A stretch of 33,569 bases of DNA from an uncultured Prevotella sp. (GTDB taxonomy: Bacteria > Bacteroidota > Bacteroidia > Bacteroidales > Bacteroidaceae), in the NCBI GenBank assembly GCA_905235325.1, contig CAJOLE010000063.1:1-33569 (forward strand), in the 5' to 3' direction. The notes beneath the pieces were generated by a model. It did no database searches. It was not told where the DNA came from and was given only the letters and a program-made list of their open reading frames with translations. The position numbers and the translations under genes are program-made. Of the stretch, positions 16,130-24,014 are shown in pieces; within the stretch, counting starts at the first letter, position 1; every line of letters starts with the position of its first letter.

Positions 16130-17080
16130 TTAAACAACGTTTTCTGGTGTTCCGTTGACAAACGAGCGGACATTGCCAATGGCCGTCTGCAACAGACGGG
16201 TGCGGGCTTCCGTCGTGGCCCAGGCCACATGAGGCGTGAAGTAGGCATTCGGCTGCCTGAGCAGCAGACTGTCTGCCTTGGGGGGCTCCTCTGTCATCAC
16301 GTCGGCACAATAGGCATAGAGTCGGCCCCCGGCTAATGCCTCTGCCACGTCGGCATCACAGACCAACGGTCCCCGGCCAGTATTGATAAGGATGGCCGTC
16401 GGTTTCATCAGCCTCAGCGTCTTGGCATTGACGAGGTGGCGCGTGCTGTCAGTGAGCGGACAATGCAGCGTGACGACATCCGATGTGGCAAGCAGTTCCT
16501 CGAGGCTGGCCTTCCGGATACCGGCAGGCAGGTTCTCTTCCCGTTTGCTGGTGTAGGCGATGACGCGCATACCAAATGCACAGGCTATCATGGCCACCCG
16601 CATTCCGATGTTGCCAAGCCCGACGATACCGAAGATCTTTCCTGCCAGCTCTGTCAGCCGTGTGTCCCAGTAGCAGAAGTCGGGATTCCGGCTCCATCGG
16701 CCCTGACGGTTTTGGGCGGCATAATGCTCCGTGCGGTTCGTGACCGTCAGCAGATGTGCAAACACCATCTGGGCCACGCTCTCCGTGCTGTAGGCCGGTA
16801 CGTTTGTCACGGTGATGCCTCGCTCGTGAGCCGCCTGCGTGTCAACCACATTATAGCCCGTGGCCAGCACACCGATATATCGAATGTTCGGCAGTTGCTC
16901 TATCTCCTTTCGTCCGAGCACGACCTTGTTTGTCAGCACAATCTCTGCATCAGCAGCCCTCGCCACTGTCTCCTCAGCACTCGTGCGGTCATAGACCGTC
17001 AGGTCGCCCATCTTCTCGAGTTCACTCCACGACAAGTCGCCGGGATTGGCTCCATATCCGTCTAATACTACTATTTTCAT
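16130..17080 (-). CDS. D-2-hydroxyacid dehydrogenase (glycerate/hydroxypyruvate type)
   Basis: 316 residues. NAD(P)-dependent reduction of a 2-keto acid, perhaps hydroxypyruvate to D-glycerate. The Rossmann motif GIVGLGNIG is at 151-159. The catalytic triad is visible: Arg236 in LINTGRGPLV, Glu265 in VMTEEPP and His284 in FTPHVAW. The N-terminal substrate domain has VLATGYNVVD and VPAYSTESVAQ, typical of glycerate dehydrogenases. The ATG at 17080 abuts a nine-unit 8-nt tandem repeat (17079-17150), so its ribosome-binding region is made of repeat units such as GAGGTTAT. A TAACTTTG box on the minus strand at 17219-17226 is the likely -7 element, giving a leader of about 140 nt full of repeats. 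Confidence 0.9.
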   Translation of the reverse strand: MKIVVLDGYGANPGDLSWSELEKMGDLTVYDRTSAEETVARAADAEIVLTNKVVLGRKEIEQLPNIRYIGVLATGYNVVDTQAAHERGITVTNVPAYSTESVAQMVFAHLLTVTNRTEHYAAQNRQGRWSRNPDFCYWDTRLTELAGKIFGIVGLGNIGMRVAMIACAFGMRVIAYTSKREENLPAGIRKASLEELLATSDVVTLHCPLTDSTRHLVNAKTLRLMKPTAILINTGRGPLVCDADVAEALAGGRLYAYCADVMTEEPPKADSLLLRQPNAYFTPHVAWATTEARTRLLQTAIGNVRSFVNGTPENVV

Positions 17081-17150
17081 AACCTTATAACCTCATAACC
17101 TTATAACCTTATAAACTCATAACCTTATAACCTCATAACCTCATAACCTT
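17079..17150. repeat. Nine tandem 8-nt units ATAACCT(T/C) (array 1)
   Basis: Exactly 72 nt of ATAACCTT/ATAACCTC units, in the order T C T T C T C C T for the last base; the fifth unit is ATAAACTC. It overlaps the first bases of the dehydrogenase start codon on the minus strand. Each unit read on the minus strand is (A/G)AGGTTAT, so it offers purine-rich SD-like patches. Confidence 0.9.
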
Positions 17151-17158
17151 AGTTAGTG

Positions 17159-17198
17159 AGCAAGTAAGCCCCTCCCTTGGGGAGGGGTTGGGGTGGGT
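17159..17198. repeat. 40-nt palindromic repeat (family A, copy 1)
   Basis: A CCCCTCCC-TT-GGGGAGGGG palindrome with a GGGGTGGGT tail. It is identical over 40 nt to 17606-17645, which is inside the phosphatase gene. Here it lies in the leader of the dehydrogenase operon, between the promoter and array 1. Confidence 0.9.
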
Positions 17199-17218
17199 TC
17201 GTCAATATCATCTTTGTG

Positions 17219-17226
17219 CAAAGTTA
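17219..17226 (-). promoter_or_regulatory. -7 box (TAACTTTG, minus strand) for the dehydrogenase operon
   Basis: It matches TAnnTTTG on the minus strand, 139 nt upstream of the ATG at 17080. 17227-17386 shows no gene beyond very short frames. Confidence 0.5.
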
Positions 17227-17386
17227 CGAAATGTTATCAATATCCACAACAACCCTGCCCGTTATTTTCCCGCCTTTTGTTATTCTTAACTTTTCAAGTG
17301 CGTCACATCACCCATTTCGCCGCAAGCAGCTCATACCACAGACGGTTCAGCGGCGACGGCCTCGTAGGCATCCTTGGCAAACATAT

Positions 17387-17458
17387 ATAAACTTATAAAC
17401 TCATAAACTTATAAACTTATAAACTCATAAACTTATAAACTCATAAACTTATAAACTT
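17387..17458. repeat. Nine tandem 8-nt units ATAAACT(T/C) (array 2)
   Basis: Exactly 72 nt, in the order T C T T C T C T T for the last base. The first seven units follow the same T/C order as array 1 (17079-17150), and the unit differs from it by one base. Array 2 is followed directly by the palindrome family B half copy at 17460. Confidence 0.9.
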
Positions 17459-17459
17459 A

Positions 17460-17511
17460 GAGGCTTTCTCCGCACTGGTAGCCTCCCCCTCGGGGGAGGT
17501 TGGTGGGGGGT
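17460..17511. repeat. Palindrome family B, half copy (loop and right arm)
   Basis: GAGGCT, the loop TTCTCCGCACTGGT, AGCCTC and the CCCCTCGGGGGAGGTTGG right arm are identical in kind to 14752-14804, but the long left arm is missing and array 2 stands in its place. Confidence 0.85.
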
Positions 17512-17557
17512 TGATAAAAAAATATCGGAAAAGTGGTGGATATTCGGAAAATAAGTG

Positions 17558-17565
17558 TACCTTTG
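17558..17565 (+). promoter_or_regulatory. -7 box (TACCTTTG) of the phosphatase gene
   Basis: TACCTTTG, 29 nt upstream of the ATG at 17595. This rules out the earlier in-frame start at 17511, which lies upstream of the promoter box. Confidence 0.65.
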
Positions 17566-17594
17566 CATCCGTATTAAGCAATAGAATCAATTGT

Positions 17595-19040
17595 ATGAAG
17601 ACAAAAGCAAGTAAGCCCCTCCCTTGGGGAGGGGTTGGGGTGGGTATATCTTTATTCGCCCTGCTGTTTCTCCTGTGTACGATGGGGGCACAGGCACAGC
17701 TGAAGCGGCCAGACACGTTCCATGAAAAGTATCAACTGAAGGAGGTCGTAGTAATGAGCCGCCACAACATCCGCTCGCCGCTGACATCGGGCGGAGCAGC
17801 CTACATGCGGGTGACGCCCAACCAGTGGTTCCAGTGGTCGTCGCCCAGCAGCCAGCTGTCGCTGCGCGGTGGCATCCTCGAGACGGAGATGGGACAGTTC
17901 TTCCGCAAGTGGGTGGTCAGCGAGGGACTGCTGCCCGACAACTACCGTCCAGAGGGCGACGAGGTGCTGTTCTATGCCAACTCGCGCCAGCGCACCTTTG
18001 CCACGGCGAAGTATTTCTCGGCCGGCTTCCTGCCCTTCGCCAACGTGGAGATCACGCATAAGTACGACGAGGACAAGATGGACCCCATGTTTACGGCTCA
18101 GTTCACCAAGATGAACCCTGCCTACCGCCAGCAGGTGCTCAACGAGTTGCAGGCCATGCACGGCGGACCCTCAAACTGGATGGCCTCCGTACAGCCCACC
18201 CTCACGCTGATCGAGGAGATTCTCGACATGGCCCATTCGCCCGCGGCGAAGAACGACACCCTGCACTTCCGCTACGACGATACCACATTCAAGATAGAGA
18301 AGGGCGACGAGCTGCGCATGACGGGCGGCTATACGCTCGCCAACAGCGTGGCCGATGCGCTCGTGCTGCAGAACTACGAGTCGGAGAGCATGGCAGCCTT
18401 CGGCCACGAGCTGACCACTGAGCAGTGGCGTGCCATCTGCGGCGTGAAGGAAGTGTACGACGGACTCCTCTTTACCTCCCATTCAGCTGCCGTCAACCTG
18501 GCCTATCCGCTGGTGAGCCGCATCCGCGAGGAGCTGCAGCGCACCGACCGCAAGTTCATGTTCCTCTGCGGTCACGACTCCAACCTGGCCAGCATCGGTG
18601 CTGCCCTGCGCTTGAACTATCCTGAGACGGAGAATGCCCTCGAGCTGCATACGCCCATAGGCTCAAAGCTCGTGTTCGAGAAGTGGAGCGACGGCAACGA
18701 CGACTATGTGGCAGTCAACCTCGTGTACGCAGCCCTCAGTCAGATGCACCGCCGCACGCTGCTGTCTGCCGAAGTGCCGCCCATCGTGCTGCCCGTCACC
18801 ATCGAGGGGCTGACAGCCAACGGCGACGGCCTTTACCGTCTTGCCGACCTTGATGCCCGCATCGGTGAGGCGATGAGCGAATACGATGCCATCGCCGACG
18901 AACCGACCGCCGTCAATGCCGTCCGCCAGCCGGACCGTAAGTCTCAGTCCTCTGCCGTCTATAACCTGCAAGGGCAGCGTCTCGACGCTCCTCGTCACGG
19001 TGTGAACATCATCGGTGGTGAGAAAGTCGTGAATCGTTGA
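17595..19040 (+). CDS. Secreted histidine-type phosphatase (histidine acid phosphatase clade)
   Basis: 481 residues from the ATG at 17595. Signal peptide about 1-34: hydrophobic core ISLFALLFLLCTMG, cleavage near AQA/Q. Residues 4-17 (KASKPLPWGGVGVG) are encoded by a copy of palindromic repeat A, so the n-region contains an insert. The catalytic motif is SRHNIRSPL (55-63) with nucleophile His57; the usual form is RHGxRxP and here Gly is Asn. The proton donor motif is GHDSN with His327 and Asp328. Such enzymes hydrolyse phosphomonoesters in the periplasm or outside; a phytase or phosphosugar role is possible but not shown. The C-terminus ends SSAVYNLQGQRLDAPRHGVN then IIGGEKVVNR, a short tail I know from secreted Prevotella proteins. 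Confidence 0.85.
   Translation: MKTKASKPLPWGGVGVGISLFALLFLLCTMGAQAQLKRPDTFHEKYQLKEVVVMSRHNIRSPLTSGGAAYMRVTPNQWFQWSSPSSQLSLRGGILETEMGQFFRKWVVSEGLLPDNYRPEGDEVLFYANSRQRTFATAKYFSAGFLPFANVEITHKYDEDKMDPMFTAQFTKMNPAYRQQVLNELQAMHGGPSNWMASVQPTLTLIEEILDMAHSPAAKNDTLHFRYDDTTFKIEKGDELRMTGGYTLANSVADALVLQNYESESMAAFGHELTTEQWRAICGVKEVYDGLLFTSHSAAVNLAYPLVSRIREELQRTDRKFMFLCGHDSNLASIGAALRLNYPETENALELHTPIGSKLVFEKWSDGNDDYVAVNLVYAALSQMHRRTLLSAEVPPIVLPVTIEGLTANGDGLYRLADLDARIGEAMSEYDAIADEPTAVNAVRQPDRKSQSSAVYNLQGQRLDAPRHGVNIIGGEKVVNR
17606..17645. repeat. Palindromic repeat (family A, copy 2) inside the phosphatase coding region
   Basis: Identical over 40 nt to 17159-17198. In frame with the gene, it codes residues 4-17 of the signal peptide. 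The gene stays open because this reading frame of the repeat has no stop. Confidence 0.9.
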
Positions 19041-19113
19041 TGTACTATGTAGTCGGTGCAAAGATAGCACAATTATCTGATTTACGCAAGGAAAAATACA
19101 TCATCGACATCTT

Positions 19114-19997
19114 TTACTTCCTAAATACCAACCACGGAATGATCCCCTTCCACTTTTCATGCGGATAATCAGCAGGATCACCGATGTCATGCCTAACACC
19201 ATCCCTACTGCGATAGAAAACATAATCTGTTCCACCAGTAATGTAGATGGCATCGATGAAGTCGTATTCACGGAGGGCGTCGGCAAAGTCCCAAAGGGTT
19301 TCTTTGTGGCGGGTGGCGATGAAGTAGAGTTGGTCGCCGATGCGGCCAATGGCGCGACGCTCCACCTTTCCGTGAAGATAGAAGCGGCTTGGAATAGTGC
19401 CGTTACTGACAAAGAACCGCCACGTTCCAGAACATAGTCCTTCACTTTCTCGCTACGGCTGATACCTATCACCATATTGCCATCGGCCATAGACATATAA
19501 CCGAGACGGGAACGGTCGCTTTGTCTTTCCACTCCCTCTGCAACCAAGGAACCTAAATAATCGCCATCGGCAGTATGGTCGGCGGAACGGCAATAGAGAT
19601 AGACGGAGGTGTCGGCAGTATCAGGCTCCTCAAATTCTATGGAGGCTTTTAATCCGTGGATGGCATAGAAGTCCATTGCTACACCGAGGATACTGTCGCT
19701 GGTCATCACGACCTCGGGGGTTTCTTGCTTCACGTGTTGCTGAAGTTTCTTAATGTTCTGCTCTGGCGTGACCGACACGGGGACACCTATATTATAATAA
19801 TAGTTCCAGAAATAATAGCCAACCAAAACTGCGACCATTAGGCATCCGACTGCCAACAAAGCCAAGAGCCGCTTCATCCACTTCCGCTTCCAAGAAAGGT
19901 CAACAACCCGTGTCACAGAACTGGTGGTCTGTGGCTGCTCATCACGCTCAATGATGATGATGGGCACTTCCGGTTTCTGCTTGTTTATATCATCCAT
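19114..19997 (-). pseudogene. Membrane-anchored protein of unknown function, frameshifted near its C-terminal third
   Basis: The start is the ATG at 19997, which overlaps the LytTR stop by 8 nt; an in-frame ATG at 20021 is less likely. After a charged N-terminus (KPEVPIIIIERDEQPQ) comes one membrane segment (LLALLAVGCLMVAVLVGYYF) and then an extracytoplasmic region (GVPVSVTPEQNIKKLQQHVK ... YVLERGGS). At about 19400-19415 the reading frame is lost. The protein-like continuation is in another frame: RFYLHGKVERRAIGRIGDQL, then RHKETLWDFADALREYDFID, AIYITGGTDYVFYRSRDG and the stop at 19114. The original frame runs on to 19101 with Ser/Thr/Pro-rich, non-protein-like sequence. The offset needs loss of 3n+1 bases. 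The late part recalls phosphodiester glycosidase-like (DUF2233) proteins, with low certainty. Confidence 0.7.
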
Positions 19998-20358
19998 TGT
20001 CAGTTCCTTTCTCGTTTTCAAGTAATTCCTTCAGCTGCCTCAGTGCCTCGCGGGAGACATTGACTGGCTTGATGTCACTCTTTATCTGCTGGCCAGAGAA
20101 TATCAGCATCTGTTCCGTGAGATTGATGACGTGAATATAGCGTTTGTTGACGATGAGGCTCCTACCAACACGGGCAAACATATTGTTCTGTAGTTGCTGG
20201 AACACCTCATCGAAGAAGTGCAATTGGAACGTCATCTTGCGGCTCTTGCCATTTGTCAGCACAAGGTCAGAATAGTTACCATCGGCACGGACATAGACAA
20301 TCTCGTCCGTGGCGACTCGCACCAGTTCGGTGCTGGTAGATATTCTGAGCCATTCCAT
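19990..20358 (-). CDS. LytTR-family DNA-binding regulator (stand-alone domain)
   Basis: 122 residues. Only a LytTR domain is present, without a receiver domain: VRVATDEIVYVRADGNYSDL, then TFQLHFFDEVFQQL, NNMFARVGRSLIVNKRYIHV and LRQLKELLENE. The 'F.RvhrS.lvN..yI' core is the hallmark of the family, which binds direct repeats upstream of target genes. Absence of a receiver suggests control by another partner, perhaps the membrane-anchored product it overlaps: the last codons contain the ATG of that gene (ATGGATGA). A TAAATTTG box on the minus strand at 20379-20386 lies 20 nt upstream. The region 19041-20931 is noticeably richer in A+T than its neighbours. Confidence 0.88.
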   Translation of the reverse strand: MEWLRISTSTELVRVATDEIVYVRADGNYSDLVLTNGKSRKMTFQLHFFDEVFQQLQNNMFARVGRSLIVNKRYIHVINLTEQMLIFSGQQIKSDIKPVNVSREALRQLKELLENEKGTDNG

Positions 20359-20378
20359 GCACTAATTGGATTATTGCG

Positions 20379-20386
20379 CAAATTTA
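20379..20386 (-). promoter_or_regulatory. -7 box (TAAATTTG, minus strand) of the LytTR operon
   Basis: It fits TAnnTTTG, 20 nt upstream of the LytTR start codon at 20358. The gap 20359-20497 has no other feature I can support. Confidence 0.55.
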
Positions 20387-20497
20387 CATAATTTCAGTGA
20401 TAACACTTCATACATAACGATATTTTTAACTAAGTTTACATACACCAGCCTTCACTCACCATACATGGCGAAACAAAAAACAGTAGCCAACACTTTC

Positions 20498-20575
20498 TCA
20501 TTTCTTAGTGTTTGAGGCTGCTGTGAGTATCACGATGGATACGCACAGCAGCACGATTTCCACATAAACCATCAT
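20498..20575 (-). CDS. Candidate 25-residue membrane peptide
   Basis: A 25-codon frame begins with ATG at 20575, which shares one base with the TGA stop of the upstream gene (TGATG), the usual sign of coupled translation. The peptide is MMVYVEIVLLCVSIVILTAA followed by SNTKK, a single predicted membrane helix with a short polar end. The same DNA can form a hairpin: 20517-20525 pairs with 20544-20552, extended inwards by GTATC/GATAC around ACGATG. No T-tract follows, so a terminator is less likely than a coding stretch, but both are possible. No known family. Confidence 0.4.
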   Translation of the reverse strand: MMVYVEIVLLCVSIVILTAASNTKK

Positions 20576-20931
20576 CAGAGATACTGATTCACCAGTCGCT
20601 TGATCAGCCTTGTCACCTCACCAACGGAAGCTTTCCTGTAGAGTTTCCCCTCCACATTGTCAACAACCTCGAAGTTGGTTGACTTGATCTTCGACGCATC
20701 GCTAACGTTGTAGTCGTTGGCATTGCAAGGAGAATACACCTCACACTGCATACCACTCTTCTTGTAGTAGATGGTCAGTGTACGCCCATCGCTGAAGTGG
20801 GTCGTTTGCTTCACCACGATGTTGGTGGGAACTTGGTCTGTCACGTTCTTTTTGCTGCTTTTCGCAACAGCGGGCGTTGATGCCATCACGCTCATGAGCG
20901 CAACCATCAAGGTAAGAATCAACTGTTTCAT
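20575..20931 (-). CDS. Small secreted protein, unknown function
   Basis: 118 residues with a clear signal peptide (MKQLILTLMVALMSVMASTP, cut near AVA/K at 23-24). The mature part is about 95 residues: a basic start (KSSKKNVTDQVP), a beta-rich middle (TNIVVKQTTHFSDGRTLTIY, then YKKSGMQCEVYSP) with two cysteines, and a helical end (ASVGEVTRLIKRLVNQYL). Two cysteines (in MQCEVYSPCNAND) could form a disulfide. I do not recognise a family. A TATTTTTG box on the minus strand at 21004-21011 is a possible -7 element. Export to the periplasm is the only function that can be stated. Confidence 0.7.
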   Translation of the reverse strand: MKQLILTLMVALMSVMASTPAVAKSSKKNVTDQVPTNIVVKQTTHFSDGRTLTIYYKKSGMQCEVYSPCNANDYNVSDASKIKSTNFEVVDNVEGKLYRKASVGEVTRLIKRLVNQYL

Positions 20932-21301
20932 ATTGGTCTAAAAATGACGTAGTTCATATCTTTCTAATTGTTTTCATAATCGTGCCTTTTGTAATTCATG
21001 GTGCAAAAATACAATAGTTGTCCTGATTGGTGAAAGAAAAAGAAGTCCGTTGTATGAATTCCTCGGATTATTGTATCAAACTTATTTCCCTGAAAAGAAG
21101 ATTCCATCATCCTTACCTCTCCCAAAACGCTTGCCTGTCCCATTAACGAAGTTTAAACTGGCCCTCACTGCTTCTTTATTCCTCCCAGATTTTGCATTCA
21201 GCCAAGAACTGAACTTCCTCGATTTTCCCCGTCTTGACTTTTATTTACGCACTTTCTGCGATAATTCTCCAAAATCCGTCTTTAGTTACAGATTTTTTCC
21301 G
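20932..21301. other. Intergenic region between divergent genes, no gene supported
   Basis: About 410 nt separate the small secreted protein (minus) from susC (plus). The left end holds the possible minus promoter. 21040-21300 is pyrimidine-rich on the plus strand with an open frame (21050-21304) that lacks a credible start and runs into the susC promoter, so it is not called. This is where a PUL regulator would bind, but I see no clear operator. Confidence 0.6.
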
Positions 21302-21309
21302 TAACTTTG
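21302..21309 (+). promoter_or_regulatory. -7 box (TAACTTTG) of the SusC/SusD/GH43 operon
   Basis: TAACTTTG lies 32 nt upstream of the susC ATG at 21342. A weak -33 candidate, TTTAG, sits at 21281-21285. Confidence 0.6.
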
Positions 21310-21341
21310 CAGGCACAACTTAAATCTATAAAGCTAACCCT

Positions 21342-24014
21342 ATGAGAAAAAAGACAGGGATGATGGCACTTGCGCTGCTACTGACCGTAACAGCCAATGC
21401 CAATAGAGCAGAGGGCGATTCTCTTGCAACGACTGTTGTAGGTTATTCCAAGAGCAGCCCGGGACTGGTGTCGGGAGCTATCGACCAGGTGACAGAGAAA
21501 CGGATGAACAAAGGTCTCGTCAAATCGTCGCTCGACGCACTGAGCGGACAGGCGGCAGGCGTGCAGGTGACTGCGGGCGGCAATCAGGAGGCTATGGTCT
21601 CTGCGGTACGCGTACGCGGCACCACCTCGCTGATAGGCGAGAACGACCCGCTGGTGATTATCGACGGCATCACCGCCGACCTCACCTCCCTCTCCTCAAT
21701 CTATCCTGCCGACATTGAGAGTTTCACCATTCTCAAGGATGCCTCTGAGACGGCACAGTATGGCAGCCGTGGCGCCGCCGGCGTCATTCAGGTGGTCACG
21801 AAGAAAGGAAAGACCCAGCAGCTGCATATCTCATACGATGGCAGCATAGGCTTCGAGCGCGTGTTCAAGCGCCAGGAGATGATGAGCGCCGACGAGTTCC
21901 GCCTGACGGCCCGCAGTCTCGGCATCAATTACATCGACATGGGCTATGACACCGATTTCGGCAAAGCCATCGAGCGCACTGGCTTTGTGCAGAACCATCA
22001 TGTCGCATTGGGCGGTGGCAACGAGTCGGCCAACTATCGTGTGTCCATGGGTATGATGGACCACAGGTCGGTCGTCAAGACGCAAGACAGCCGCAACTAC
22101 ATTGTCAAGCTCGACATCTCGCAAAGGGCCTTCGACGACCTGCTGACCGTCGAACTGGGCGTTATCGGTTCATTGCAGACCTACTCTCATCTGCCCTTCC
22201 CTCAAAAGCTGATGTACTCGGCAGCCACATTCAATCCCACATTCCCCGACACGAAGAATGCCGACGGAACTTACGGACAGGTGACAGAGGCTGTATGGAT
22301 CAACAACCCTCTCTCGCTACTCGACATGAAGCAAGACGAGGACAACGGCCACTTTAACTTCCACATAAAGGGCAAGGTGCTCCTAAACAAGAACCTGACG
22401 CTGCAGGCCTTCGGCTCCTATTCCTATAACGACATAGGAAACGCACACTTCTATCCCACAAGCGTATGGAACAGAGGCGAGGCCTACCACCGCGACGAGA
22501 AGAGAGTGCACGCGCTGGGCAACATCTCGCTGACCTACACCTACGACACCAAGACAACCTCGCTCAACCTGATGGCCCTCGCAGAGGCCGACGAGCAGAA
22601 ATCCTCTGGATTCTACACCACTGCGACAGGATTCACCACCAACACCTTCGGCTACGACAAGATGTCGGCGGGAGCTGTACGACCCTGGGACGGCACAGAC
22701 TCCTACTACACCGACGCGCACATGGAGTCCTTCCTCCTGCGCGGGCAATACACCCTGGCAGGCAAATACTCCCTCACCGCCAATGCCAGGGCCGACGCAT
22801 CGTCAAAGTTCGGAAAGAACAACCGATGGGGCTTCTTCCCCTCGGCCAGCGGCGCATGGGTCATCAGCAAGGAACGATGGATGCAGAACCTGAAATTCAT
22901 CAGCAACGCCAAGCTGCGCGTCGGCTTCGGCCTGTCGGGAAATCAGGCTGGCATCGGCTCCTACAACTCCATGGAGCTTCTCCAGCCCAACGGCGTCGTG
23001 CCCGTAGGCGGCATACCTACCGTCACCTTTGGCGTGGTGCGCAATGCCAATCCCGACCTGAAGTGGGAAATCAAGCAAACCTTCAACCTCGGACTCGACC
23101 TTTCACTCTGGGACAACCGCATCGCCGTCACCATCGACCACTATCATTCCAAGACCACCGATATGCTCTACCTCTACGAAGTGCCCGTGCCGCCATTTAC
23201 CTACAACAAGCTGCTGGCCAACCTCGGCTCCATGAGGAACACGGGACTGGAAATAGGCTTCGGCATCACCCCACTGCACACTAAAGACATGGACTTCACC
23301 GTCAACATGAACTGGACGTTTGAGAGCAACAAGCTCATCTCGCTCAACGGCAACTACAACGGCATTTATCTGACGGCACCTGACATGGCTGACATCTCGA
23401 GCCTCTGGGGCGCCGGGTTCCACGGCTCAAGCACCGTCGTCAAGCAGATCGTCGGCGAGCAGCTCGGTATGTTCTACATGCCCCATTGCAACGGCCTCAA
23501 GGAAGATGCCGACGGCTCGCTCTACTACGACGTCACCGACGAGAGCTACATCTGCGGACAAGCCACACCGAAAGCCATCCTGGGATCGAACATCGCCTTC
23601 CGCTACAAGGACTGGTTCGTCACGCTACAGATGAACGGTGCCTTCGGCCATAAAATCTACAACGGAACGGCCCTCACCTATAACAACCTGCTCTCGCTGC
23701 CCAACTACAACGTCATGAAGGATGCCGACAAACTGAACATCCAAGACCAGACCATCAGCGACTACTGGCTGGAGCGCGGCGACTATGTGAACATCGACTA
23801 TGTCACCATCGGCTGGAACATCCCCATTCGCTCCAAGTTCTTGAATGACCTGCGGCTCTCAGCCTCGGTCAACAATCTCGCTACCTTTACCGGCTACAGC
23901 GGACTGACCCCGATGATCAACTCCAGCATCATCAACGGCACCCTCGGCATCGACGACAAAAACGTCATGCCCGTCTACCGCTCCTATACGATGGGAGTAA
24001 GCATGAAGTTCTGA
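21342..24014 (+). CDS. SusC-family TonB-dependent outer-membrane transporter
   Basis: 890 residues, shorter than the usual 1000 or so. Signal peptide 1-21. The mature start (GDSLATTVVGYSKSSPGLVS) goes straight to a TonB-box-like stretch and the plug domain (about 40-155: LSGQAAGVQV, VRGTTSLIGENDPLVIIDGI, ILKDASETAQYGSRGAAGVI). The N-terminal carboxypeptidase-like domain common in SusC proteins is absent. The rest is the 22-strand barrel, ending in the aromatic/hydrophobic YTMGVSMKF. It imports glycan oligomers with its SusD lid, powered by TonB. The stop overlaps the SusD start by one base (TGATG). With SusD and GH43 it forms a compact utilisation locus. Confidence 0.95.
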   Translation: MRKKTGMMALALLLTVTANANRAEGDSLATTVVGYSKSSPGLVSGAIDQVTEKRMNKGLVKSSLDALSGQAAGVQVTAGGNQEAMVSAVRVRGTTSLIGENDPLVIIDGITADLTSLSSIYPADIESFTILKDASETAQYGSRGAAGVIQVVTKKGKTQQLHISYDGSIGFERVFKRQEMMSADEFRLTARSLGINYIDMGYDTDFGKAIERTGFVQNHHVALGGGNESANYRVSMGMMDHRSVVKTQDSRNYIVKLDISQRAFDDLLTVELGVIGSLQTYSHLPFPQKLMYSAATFNPTFPDTKNADGTYGQVTEAVWINNPLSLLDMKQDEDNGHFNFHIKGKVLLNKNLTLQAFGSYSYNDIGNAHFYPTSVWNRGEAYHRDEKRVHALGNISLTYTYDTKTTSLNLMALAEADEQKSSGFYTTATGFTTNTFGYDKMSAGAVRPWDGTDSYYTDAHMESFLLRGQYTLAGKYSLTANARADASSKFGKNNRWGFFPSASGAWVISKERWMQNLKFISNAKLRVGFGLSGNQAGIGSYNSMELLQPNGVVPVGGIPTVTFGVVRNANPDLKWEIKQTFNLGLDLSLWDNRIAVTIDHYHSKTTDMLYLYEVPVPPFTYNKLLANLGSMRNTGLEIGFGITPLHTKDMDFTVNMNWTFESNKLISLNGNYNGIYLTAPDMADISSLWGAGFHGSSTVVKQIVGEQLGMFYMPHCNGLKEDADGSLYYDVTDESYICGQATPKAILGSNIAFRYKDWFVTLQMNGAFGHKIYNGTALTYNNLLSLPNYNVMKDADKLNIQDQTISDYWLERGDYVNIDYVTIGWNIPIRSKFLNDLRLSASVNNLATFTGYSGLTPMINSSIINGTLGIDDKNVMPVYRSYTMGVSMKF

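Noticed and set aside
17303..17371. 22-residue minus-strand open frame (MPTRPSPLNRLWYELLAAKW...)
   Set aside because: It looks protein-like but is too short, has no coupled gene or start signal, and could be a decayed gene fragment.
17079..17458. Tandem repeats considered as a CRISPR array
   Set aside because: Units are 8 nt with no spacers; they are simple tandem repeats. No cas genes are present.
19059..19066. TATCTTTG on the minus strand after the phosphatase gene, as an antisense promoter
   Set aside because: One TAnnTTTG match per few kilobases is expected by chance and no -33 element or gene supports it.
19101..19400. Second membrane segment at the end of the frame that starts at 20021
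   Set aside because: The hydrophobic run comes from reading out of frame after the frameshift; the other frame is the protein-like one.
21050..21304. 84-residue open frame upstream of susC
   Set aside because: It runs through the susC promoter, has no credible start context and its composition reflects the pyrimidine-rich DNA.
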